Below, one piece after another: positions 1-5,921 of a DNA stretch of 7,517 nucleotides (its first letter is position 1; each line of letters opens with the position of its first letter). Below the pieces are notes generated by a model. It worked only from the letters and a program-made list of their open reading frames with translations. It was not told where the DNA came from and did no database searches. This DNA is from Armatimonadota bacterium (GTDB lineage: Bacteria > Armatimonadota > Fimbriimonadia > Fimbriimonadales > ATM1), in the NCBI GenBank assembly GCA_013816225.1, contig JACDEQ010000097.1:1-7517 (forward strand). Direction: 5' to 3'. Made by a program: the position numbers and the translations under genes.

Positions 1-1145
1 TTGTTGAGGTAGCTCATGAACACGACCGGATGCGTGTCCGGTGTGTTGTAGCTGCAGAACGCCCCGCCGCCCTTGCCCGGCCGAGGCTCGGCGTCGATCC
101 AGCTCTTATCGAAGAACTCCTCCGCACGTCCGGCGACGTCCTCCGAAAAGGCGACGAAAGACTGCAGAACGATACTCTTTGCGCGCTCGAACTCGACTTG
201 CTCCTCGGTATCGAACAGGGGGGCGTATCGGTCGATGTGGGTGAGCTTCGGCAAGCCCAGTATTTCGCGCTTGACGTTATAGAAACGCTCCACGAGTCCG
301 AACTTTTCGACGCAAAGCGAGACGACGAGGTCGACGGTCTCCTTGTCGAGCTCGTTTGCCAGGTGTCGGCTCTGCTCGGCGTATCCATAGCTTCGGATTC
401 CGTCCTCGATCTTCTTGTCTTGAAGCAGGTTGTTGTACGTGAAAACGAGAACGCGCTCCAGCGACTTTAGACCGGCAGTAAGCGCGTCGGCCGCTGCTTG
501 GCGAACCGCTCGATCGGGATCTCTGAGAAGAGCCACGACCTCCTCGATGCTCAAGTCCTCCGTCGTGCCGTTGGGACGGGTAAGCGTACAGCGATGGTTT
601 GCCGTGACCTCTTCGAACAACCTCACCCAAGCGCGATTGCCAGTATTGGAGGTCTTCTCGAGCACGACTTCCTCAGATTCGTTCAAGCGGTGAGGCGAAA
701 AAACTCGGACTTGGTTGATCCAGTGAGCATATTTGGCGAGGCGCTCGTCCTGAAGCAAGCTGTTCAAGTTCTCAGCGGACACCTTTTGCAGCTCGAGTTC
801 GAAAAACAGCAGCTTCACCTGGATGTCCGTGCACCGCTCCTGCATGCGCTGCATGAACGCGCCGATCTTGGCGTCACCCGTATCGGTGGAAAACAGTAGC
901 TGGCCATAGCTGAGCGGTTTGCTCAGTTCATTGGAGATGCGCTCCAGCGCTGTGATTCCGGAGAGCAATGTTTCGTCGGACAGGCCCGCATCGTTTATCT
1001 TGCCGCGATACGCTTCGGAGAATGCGTCCGCTTCTTTGGACGCCCATTCGAGGGTTTTCTCAATTTTCGGGTCGTCGATTCCGAAAAAGAGGGCGCTGAG
1101 GTCCCAGCGAACCTTGGGATACGTCGTTTCGGTGGCTGTCGGCAT
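1..1145 (-). CDS. pepF: Oligoendopeptidase F, PepF/M3 family (N-terminal 381 residues; runs off the window)
   Basis: Cytoplasmic zinc metallopeptidase of family M3B, which cleaves short peptides. Translating the minus strand from the ATG at 1145 gives an open frame with no stop to the window edge. Near the N-terminus is VRWDLSALFFGIDDP, the WDLS-x-LF-x-G-x-DDP signature of the PepF/M3 group. It is followed by long alpha-helical sequence with LSYGQLLFSTDTGD around residues 85-100. The last visible residues, GGGAFCSYNT then PVVFMSYLN, match the stretch that in this family lies about ten residues before the HExxH site. About 200 C-terminal residues, including the active site, are therefore outside the window. 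The start lies 9 bases after the kinase stop. An AAGGG at 14-18 bases upstream, inside the end of the kinase gene, is a distant and weak ribosome site. The two genes are probably co-transcribed. The family call is secure; catalytic competence cannot be judged here. Confidence 0.9.
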   Translation of the reverse strand, partial: MPTATETTYPKVRWDLSALFFGIDDPKIEKTLEWASKEADAFSEAYRGKINDAGLSDETLLSGITALERISNELSKPLSYGQLLFSTDTGDAKIGAFMQRMQERCTDIQVKLLFFELELQKVSAENLNSLLQDERLAKYAHWINQVRVFSPHRLNESEEVVLEKTSNTGNRAWVRLFEEVTANHRCTLTRPNGTTEDLSIEEVVALLRDPDRAVRQAAADALTAGLKSLERVLVFTYNNLLQDKKIEDGIRSYGYAEQSRHLANELDKETVDLVVSLCVEKFGLVERFYNVKREILGLPKLTHIDRYAPLFDTEEQVEFERAKSIVLQSFVAFSEDVAGRAEEFFDKSWIDAEPRPGKGGGAFCSYNTPDTHPVVFMSYLN

Positions 1146-1154
1146 GATTGGATT

Positions 1155-3458
1155 TTAGCCCTTACTCGGGAGCCCGGGTTTTGTTCCCGGCACTTGTGAC
1201 CGTAGAATGCCAGTGGCTTCGGCACAATCCTCCGCGGCCAATGTGACCTCGTATCGCCCGGAGTCCATGTCGAGCCGAAGCGTGATCGGCTCGATGCGCA
1301 GCAACACAGGCTCGGTCTTTCCCTTGAGGCGCAGCCTAAGGTCGTCACCCTCGGCGGTTGCCTCGATGATGGCGTCTAGCGGGGCGCGGAACGGCTTTCT
1401 CCGAGACGCGAAGTCGAGGTCGGTGCAGCTTATGCGCAGCTTACCTTTCGCCATGGAAGTCCCCTCTTCGCTAATCCATTCGGCAGGGGACTCCCATCGC
1501 ACGCCAGGGGCTTTCGACGGTGAAATGTCACCTGCAAGGATTGCCTTTCTCAGAGTTTCGTAGAAGTCATCGACATAGTCCGCCTCTTGATCCCGGGTCG
1601 GCAGGGAACGGGCAATGCGGTGCCAATCCTCGAGGGGCCAAGCCTCGTCGGTGTGTACCGCGAGGGCACTGTTCGGTGTGAAGCGCAATCTGAGATACTC
1701 CCCTTCCCGATCAAACTCCGTCAGACATCGCTCGCATGCCGGGCCCGGAATGCCGCTAGACTTACCGACTGCGATCCAAGGAGCTCGTTCCAGGGCTAGC
1801 CGCCGCCCTTGGTAGTGACCTACAAAACCGAAATAATCAACCGCAGCGTCTACGAGCGTTAGATTGTCGTTTTCGATAAAGTAATCCGCGCCGCATCGAT
1901 CGCATGCGAAATTGCCGGCGTCGAGGTTTAGTCCCGAGGCGACCCTCGCCCACTCGCCTGGAGAGAGCGTCTTGTATCGCTTAGCGATACCGTACGGATC
2001 TTCGTGGACCTTGTAGAGAGTCAAGTCGCCCGACGGATTGATATCCCACTGCGCCCTACAAGATTCGCATCTGAGAATCCGATCGGAGCGACCACTCAAC
2101 GGAAGCCAGAAATCGATTTCCGCGCCGGTCTGCCCTTCTTCGACGAGGTTCGTCTTAGCATGTGCAGACACCAAGGTCAGCGAGCCTCGACTGGGGATCG
2201 AGAAAGTGGACGTGCAACCCGAGCACGTTAATTTACTGCGGTTCATGATGCCGTGCCGCTCGAGCCGGCCAAGTCTGCACAGGGGACAGTACAAGAGCGG
2301 GTCATGGTTTCGCTCCGGCCGCAGAATCCCCGTGCGGCACACCGCACACCGGCGCTCGTCGAGATCGCGTGCCTTTATGCGGCCGTCGCGGCACACCAGG
2401 CAAATGGCTTGCTTCAATGGGCGCGGGTCGTCGAGCAGGCCCGCACACGCGGGGCACTCGTTTCTTCCCGGTTTGAGGTTCTTGAGAGCCAGAAGGCCGC
2501 GATCCATCCTATCAAGATCGTCCGCGGGTCCAATGTCCTCGCTCTCGTCGGCCCCGAGCATCTCGGCAAAACGCGCGGCTGTCGCGGGTCGGTCCGCCGC
2601 CTTGAAGGCCAATCCGCTTATAATGGCTCGGTCCAACGCTGAATTCACATCGCCTCTGAACTCGGACGGGGGCCTTACCGGAACCCCTGTGACCCTGTCC
2701 ACAGAGGATGGCGGTGGCGTCCCTAGGAGCATTTCGTATCCGGTGGCTGCTAGCGCGTAGATATCCGTCTGAGGGCCGCGCCGCCCGAGTTCACTCAGCT
2801 GTTCGATCGGCGCGTACCCGGGAGTAAAGAGCGAGGTGTGCGAGACGGTGGCATCCGCCTGCCATTCGCGAGCCGCGCCGAAGTCGATCAAAACCGCATG
2901 ATCGCCCGGCAGCATAAGGACATTGGAAGGCTTAATGTCTCTATGAAGATAGCCGCGCTCGTGAACTTTGTCAAGCGTTTCCGCAAGCTGCCGAAGTATC
3001 GAGCAGGCCCGCTCCGGCGCCAGCGGGCCCTCAGTGCGCATCAGGCATTCCAAAGTGACGGCGGCCGACAGGAACTCCATCGAGGCGTAAACCGTCCCGT
3101 TCTCCTGAAACGCATCATAAATTTGAACGACACCAGGTATTCGCAGTTTCGCGAGCAGTTTGGCCTCCCTAAGAAACTGGTGCATGATCCTGTGGGCCGA
3201 GTTGGCCGTCGTCTCTGGCAGGCGGAGACGTCCGTCTTGCCTTAGCGAACCGGTAGGCGCAAGCTCTTTCAGCACTACTCGCCGGTCGGCTAACTCGTCC
3301 TGGGCGAGGTACGCGATTGCGAAGCCGCCGCGCCCCAGCGTTCGCTCGATTCGGTATCGATCCCCAACGAGCGTCTCGGGCGGCAGTTCTAGTTCCAAAG
3401 GCAGCTCCGTGAGGTCGCCGACATTTCGAGGAGAAGTATGGCGCACGTTCGGCGTCAC
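1155..3458 (-). CDS. Serine/threonine protein kinase with C-terminal CxxC repeats
   Basis: Hanks-type kinase of 767 residues. The kinase domain spans about 31-302: glycine loop GRGGF (42-46), VLK with Lys64, Glu98 in REAK, catalytic loop HRDIKPSN (172-179), DFG (192-194), TPGYAPIEQ (212-220) as the APE-like segment, and Asp232 in TDIYALA. All catalytic residues are present. There is no transmembrane segment, so it should be cytosolic. After it come two CxxC pairs that look like zinc ribbons (335/353 and 371/391). Four single CxxC motifs follow at 412, 464, 519 and 575, spaced 52-56 residues, each followed by an aromatic residue and an L-x-L strand. Residues about 650-755 (KGKLRISCTD, then FRAPLDAIIEA) resemble a bacterial PH/GRAM-like fold; this is a guess from pattern. 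The start is GTG at 3458 with no clear Shine-Dalgarno and an in-frame TAA five codons upstream; GTG at 3446 is an alternative. The substrate is unknown. pepF follows after 9 bases. Confidence 0.94.
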   Translation of the reverse strand: MTPNVRHTSPRNVGDLTELPLELELPPETLVGDRYRIERTLGRGGFAIAYLAQDELADRRVVLKELAPTGSLRQDGRLRLPETTANSAHRIMHQFLREAKLLAKLRIPGVVQIYDAFQENGTVYASMEFLSAAVTLECLMRTEGPLAPERACSILRQLAETLDKVHERGYLHRDIKPSNVLMLPGDHAVLIDFGAAREWQADATVSHTSLFTPGYAPIEQLSELGRRGPQTDIYALAATGYEMLLGTPPPSSVDRVTGVPVRPPSEFRGDVNSALDRAIISGLAFKAADRPATAARFAEMLGADESEDIGPADDLDRMDRGLLALKNLKPGRNECPACAGLLDDPRPLKQAICLVCRDGRIKARDLDERRCAVCRTGILRPERNHDPLLYCPLCRLGRLERHGIMNRSKLTCSGCTSTFSIPSRGSLTLVSAHAKTNLVEEGQTGAEIDFWLPLSGRSDRILRCESCRAQWDINPSGDLTLYKVHEDPYGIAKRYKTLSPGEWARVASGLNLDAGNFACDRCGADYFIENDNLTLVDAAVDYFGFVGHYQGRRLALERAPWIAVGKSSGIPGPACERCLTEFDREGEYLRLRFTPNSALAVHTDEAWPLEDWHRIARSLPTRDQEADYVDDFYETLRKAILAGDISPSKAPGVRWESPAEWISEEGTSMAKGKLRISCTDLDFASRRKPFRAPLDAIIEATAEGDDLRLRLKGKTEPVLLRIEPITLRLDMDSGRYEVTLAAEDCAEATGILRSQVPGTKPGLPSKG

Positions 3459-3551
3459 ACTTGCTTGTCTTTAGCCAATAGACTATCTGAACATCTGTGC
3501 ACTGGAATGCGCAGGAAGAGTCGGACACGCGCTTAGAACCAGATTTTCCCC

Positions 3552-3614
3552 TTCCCAGACGACGTTTTTGCCTTCTCGGATGACGTATTTGCATTCCTGG
3601 ACGACGTTCCCGTC
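3552..3614. repeat. 21-bp tandem repeat, three units
   Basis: Three consecutive 21-base units lie at 3552-3572, 3573-3593 and 3594-3614. Unit 2 matches unit 1 at 16 of 21 positions and unit 3 matches unit 1 at 15 of 21. The core is GACGACGT followed by T-rich sequence. Because 21 is a multiple of three, the plus strand would read as heptads F-x-D-D-V-x-x, but this frame has a TAG just upstream (3534-3536), another at 3654-3656, and no start codon. The minus strand reads heptads with a conserved N/Y-V-V/I core, and a weak fourth unit can be seen there near 3531-3551. It lies about 95 bases upstream of the kinase start, so it could be a regulatory array, a coding remnant, or a simple slippage product. 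Confidence 0.6.
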
Positions 3615-3711
3615 ATCTTTCACGCCGCCATCCCGGTGCACCCTATTGAAGGGTAGCCTTCAGAAACTCGTTTTTCTCGGATCAACCGGCAGACCCCCGC
3701 CTCGAGCCCCC

Positions 3712-3833
3712 GGATACGATGTGCCGGCTTCGTACTTTGTCGACGACATTACGTCGAGGCAGTCATCGAGCCGGCGTCGATCATTGCCTTGTCGCTGCGC
3801 CTGGGGGCGTTCCTGCTCCTGCGCCACAAGTAG
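3712..3833 (+). pseudogene. Decayed 3' end of a PEP-CTERM protein gene
   Basis: This stretch resembles the last 40 codons of the intact PEP-CTERM gene that begins 112 bases further on. One frame (from 3712) reads GYDVPASYFVDDIT, matching GYDAPSFTYVDGVS in the intact protein. After one missing base near 3754-3755, the next frame reads EAVIEPASIIALSLRLGAFLLLRHK and then TAG (3831-3833). This aligns with the intact sorting signal: IEP replaces PEP, and GAFLLLRHK replaces GAFLLRRRK. Nineteen bases are identical (3801-3819 and 4474-4492). No start codon, signal peptide or N-terminal domain is present; similarity may extend weakly upstream to about 3655. It most likely came from a tandem duplication followed by truncation and frameshift. 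The degraded PEP motif and lone basic pair suggest it could not be sorted even if translated. Confidence 0.68.
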
Positions 3834-3836
3834 TTA

Positions 3837-3878
3837 CGTGTGAGTCCGCCCCGGATGGTCACACGCTCCGAGTTTTTT
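3837..3878 (+). terminator. Possible intrinsic terminator behind the relic PEP-CTERM gene
   Basis: CGTGTGA (3837-3843) pairs with TCACACG (3859-3865), and the inner GTCCG and CGGAT can pair as well. A run of six T lies at 3873-3878. The hairpin starts 3 bases after the relic stop codon, as expected for the terminator of the ancestral gene. The seven bases between the stem and the T-run are more than usual, so termination may be weak. The same inverted repeat could instead be a regulator site in front of the next gene. Confidence 0.38.
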
Positions 3879-3906
3879 GACAATAGATTAACAGTGCATC
3901 TGCACT
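3877..3906 (+). promoter_or_regulatory. Candidate promoter -35 and palindrome upstream of the PEP-CTERM gene
   Basis: TTGACA at 3877-3882 is a perfect match to the sigma-70 -35 consensus. No good -10 lies 16-18 bases downstream; TAGATT at 3884-3889 is -10-like but too close to that -35. Overlapping the expected -10 region is an inverted repeat, AGTGCA-TC-TGCACT (3893-3906), with perfect 6-base arms. Such placement suits a repressor operator. A sigma-54 type -24/-12 pair, known for PEP-CTERM genes in some phyla, was not seen. The bound regulator is unknown. Confidence 0.3.
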
Positions 3907-3915
3907 AAAGAATGA

Positions 3916-3937
3916 CGACTTCGAAAAAGTCGGGAGG
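3916..3937 (+). promoter_or_regulatory. 5'-UTR hairpin abutting a strong Shine-Dalgarno site
   Basis: CGACTT (3916-3921) and AAGTCG (3927-3932) form a perfect 6-bp stem with a 5-base loop, CGAAA. The last stem base directly precedes GGAGG (3933-3937), which lies 8 bases before the ATG at 3946. This is the strongest ribosome site in the window and fixes the start of the PEP-CTERM gene. A stem touching the Shine-Dalgarno could protect the mRNA or modulate initiation; that role is inference. Confidence 0.5.
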
Positions 3938-3945
3938 AACAGCAA

Positions 3946-4509
3946 ATGAATATCAACAAGATACGCTTCACGTCACTGGTAGCGCTCGCGGTTTTGTCGG
4001 GAGCAGCCCACGCTAACTTGGTCGTCAACGGCGGCTACGAGACTGGCGACTTCACGTCCTGGGGGCTCGACCCAGCTGGTTCCGGCTCGTTATTCGGTGT
4101 CTCTGGTGGAGGCGGACACAGCGGAGAATTCTTCGCGTACTTTGGGGCAATTAAGTTCGAACACGACGAGATTTTCCAAATCCTTGCAACAACCGCTAGC
4201 GTAAGCTACGACGTCTCGATTTGGGTGCTCAACAACTTTGATTCGGCCGACAACAGTCTCCAGATCTGGTGGGAAGGATCCGTCGTCCTGGACATGACGC
4301 CCGTAGGCACTGCAGAGGGATCCTGGGAAGAGGTGACGCTTCAAGTGTCGGCGACACAGAACGGATCCGAACTGCGTATTGGCGGCTACGACGCTCCCTC
4401 TTTTACCTACGTCGACGGTGTCTCTGTAGAGGCAGTACCTGAGCCGGGGTCGATCGTGGCTCTATCAATGGGGCTGGGGGCGTTCCTGCTCCGGCGGCGG
4501 AAATCCTGA
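3946..4509 (+). CDS. PEP-CTERM sorting domain-containing surface protein
   Basis: Secreted protein of 187 residues. Residues 1-23 form a signal peptide: basic start (MNINKIR), hydrophobic core LVALAVLSGA, and the AHA cleavage site before Asn24. The mature part opens with NLVVNGGYETGDFTSW, typical of galactose-binding-like jelly-roll domains (CBM4/9-like). A single beta-rich domain follows to about 160 (SYDVSIWVLNN, SLQIWWEG, YVDGVSVEAV). The end is a classic PEP-CTERM tripartite signal: PEP at 165-167, a hydrophobic helix at about 169-182, and RRRKS. In this family an exosortase cuts near PEP and the protein is exported to the outer surface or extracellular matrix, often glycosylated; no exosortase gene lies in this window. 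A GGAGG site 8 bases upstream supports the start. It is followed by its own terminator, so it is probably monocistronic. The ligand is unknown; binding of sugars is suggested only by the fold pattern. Confidence 0.92.
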   Translation: MNINKIRFTSLVALAVLSGAAHANLVVNGGYETGDFTSWGLDPAGSGSLFGVSGGGGHSGEFFAYFGAIKFEHDEIFQILATTASVSYDVSIWVLNNFDSADNSLQIWWEGSVVLDMTPVGTAEGSWEEVTLQVSATQNGSELRIGGYDAPSFTYVDGVSVEAVPEPGSIVALSMGLGAFLLRRRKS

Positions 4510-4541
4510 GGCTAGTATAACGACAGCACAAAGGCCAAAGT

Positions 4542-4569
4542 GGGCTGGGCGAATGCTCGGCCCCTTTTT
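4542..4569 (+). terminator. Intrinsic terminator after the PEP-CTERM gene
   Basis: GGGCTGGGC (4542-4550) pairs with GCTCGGCCC (4555-4563) across a GAAT loop: nine pairs, two of them G-T wobbles. A five-T run follows at 4565-4569 after one C. It begins 32 bases after the stop codon. This is a normal Rho-independent terminator and separates the PEP-CTERM gene from the next transcription unit. Confidence 0.75.
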
Positions 4570-4637
4570 GGTTGAGCCAGGACGCGCTCGCGGTTAACTC
4601 GTCCGCTTAAGCGTCAAAATGAAGACGACTGAGCCCT

Positions 4638-5921
4638 ATGAACCTTATTCCCAACGGATCATTCGAAGCTGGCCTGAGTGAGTGGGAGAGCACGCCGAGC
4701 GGTGTTACCTTCGTACGAAACGAGACGAAGCGTTTCGTGATGCTCGCCGGCGAGAGCCACAGCGCAGCGATTTGCAGCGAGCCCCTGAGCGTCGTCCCCG
4801 GTGCGGCATACCACGTGGAGGTCGAGCGCGCGATTCGAGGGGATTGCGATCTTGCCGTGATCGGCACAAATTCTTTGCTCAAGCCGGATCAATCGGGCGA
4901 AGTCGTCCCGACCGAAGGCCGGGTTCGAGTTCAGGTGACCGCGCGCCCGGGCCACCGAGTCGGGATCGCCAGGGTGCTCGTCATGCCGGTAGGCGCCCGG
5001 GCAAGGATTCTGAATGTCCGTTCGACCGCAGCCTTCAAGCAGCCAGGCGAGCCGTTCGAGATTTTGTGCGATATTCGGAATACCGGCTCGGAGGTTATCG
5101 ATAGCCAAATTGCTCGGCTAATAACGGTGCACCACGATCTGTTGGAGGAGCATCGGCATGAGGTGCGGGTTCCCTTATTGGAAGTGGGCGATTGCACGGA
5201 AGTGTCGTTCCCGATCCTAAAGCAGCGCGGGGCGTACTCCCCCTTTGAGATCGAATACGAATACCCGGGGGGCGTAATCAGAGCCGAGGGCGCAACACTT
5301 CGCCACGTTCCGAGCGCTGAGGGACGGCCCGTTCAGAGCGTCGTGTCCGGCAGACGGTGGTACTCGGTCGGGAGTCGTTCGTTGCGGATGACAGCCCATG
5401 AGACGGACCTTGATTTCGGCCCGGCACTCCTAACGACGGAAGACGGAACGGAACTAGGGATCGTGCAGCAGCTCGGACAATTGCTCCCCTCGGCAGGCGG
5501 CTCGATTCCCTTTTGGTCGAAAGTCAAGAGCGTTACGCCGCGTGGAGTCGAGCTTAGCGGCTCCAACGAATTCGCCCAGTGGACGCTCCTGGTGGGCGGC
5601 GATCATGCATCAAAGGGGATAGCGGTCGAGCTCAAACTGAGCGGGCGCAAGCGGCTCCCGAATGTCAACCTCGAAATGCTGCTATTTCAAACAATGCTGC
5701 CGTTGGCACTCACCGGTGGCGCCATCGTCATCACGGCCGCCAAATCCAAGCTCCCGCTGGGCTGGCGAAGCGCGGGCCGGCTACAACTCGACTTAGAAGT
5801 GAGCGAGAAATCGGGCCTCGCTGTTATGCGGAGCGGCCAAATTACACTAACACCAGGAACTCTTATGCGAGCGACGGCTATCATCAACCCTGCCGAAAAG
5901 GCAATCGTGCGCGCCAGGTGA
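4638..5921 (+). CDS. Uncharacterised beta-rich protein with a carbohydrate-binding-like N-terminus
   Basis: Protein of 427 residues that I cannot assign to a named family. It opens with NLIPNGSFEAGLSEW, the motif that normally begins a mature secreted jelly-roll (CBM4/9-like) domain, and it resembles NLVVNGGYETGDFTSW in the neighbouring PEP-CTERM protein. Residues about 1-118 look like that domain. Residues about 120-222 (AFKQPGEPFEILCDIRNTGS, then a HRHEVRVPLLEVGD-type strand) look like an Ig-like domain of the CARDB/NEW3 style. Residues about 230-427 are further predicted strands with no motif I recognise. There is no signal peptide, membrane helix or sorting tail; a TGA lies six codons upstream in frame, so the start cannot be moved far back. 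No clear Shine-Dalgarno precedes the ATG. It is either cytosolic or a gene whose signal sequence was lost. Its stop overlaps the moeA start. TTGAGC at 4572-4577 could be a weak -35 for this unit. Confidence 0.8.
   Translation: MNLIPNGSFEAGLSEWESTPSGVTFVRNETKRFVMLAGESHSAAICSEPLSVVPGAAYHVEVERAIRGDCDLAVIGTNSLLKPDQSGEVVPTEGRVRVQVTARPGHRVGIARVLVMPVGARARILNVRSTAAFKQPGEPFEILCDIRNTGSEVIDSQIARLITVHHDLLEEHRHEVRVPLLEVGDCTEVSFPILKQRGAYSPFEIEYEYPGGVIRAEGATLRHVPSAEGRPVQSVVSGRRWYSVGSRSLRMTAHETDLDFGPALLTTEDGTELGIVQQLGQLLPSAGGSIPFWSKVKSVTPRGVELSGSNEFAQWTLLVGGDHASKGIAVELKLSGRKRLPNVNLEMLLFQTMLPLALTGGAIVITAAKSKLPLGWRSAGRLQLDLEVSEKSGLAVMRSGQITLTPGTLMRATAIINPAEKAIVRAR

Noticed and set aside
30..470. 146-residue plus-strand open frame near the left edge
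   Set aside because: It lies antisense to the PepF coding frame, which carries clear family motifs.
2038..2760. 240-residue plus-strand open frame opposite the kinase
   Set aside because: It is antisense to a well-supported kinase gene, is rich in Arg and Ser, and has no recognisable motif.
3169..3594. 141-residue minus-strand open frame spanning the kinase start
   Set aside because: It is basic low-complexity sequence in a different frame from the kinase, with no motif or ribosome site.
3552..3614. The tandem 21-bp units as a CRISPR array
   Set aside because: The units are directly adjacent with no unique spacers and diverge from one another, unlike CRISPR repeats.
3568..3843. 91-residue plus-strand open frame in the intergenic region
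   Set aside because: It only contains one half of the relic PEP-CTERM tail and then drifts out of frame into arginine- and cysteine-rich sequence; it is not a gene.
3840..3945. Sigma-54 promoter for the PEP-CTERM gene
   Set aside because: No sequence resembling TGGCAC-N5-TTGCA with the right spacing was found.
4619..4681. 20-residue open frame starting at ATG 4619, overlapping the start of the 427-residue gene
   Set aside because: No ribosome site, no recognisable sequence; probably chance, although a leader peptide role cannot be excluded.
5579..5917. In-frame upstream extension of moeA to an ATG at 5579, giving 510 residues
   Set aside because: The extra 113 residues are an out-of-frame reading of the preceding 427-residue gene and show no domain. 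MoeA homology begins at the GTG at 5918.
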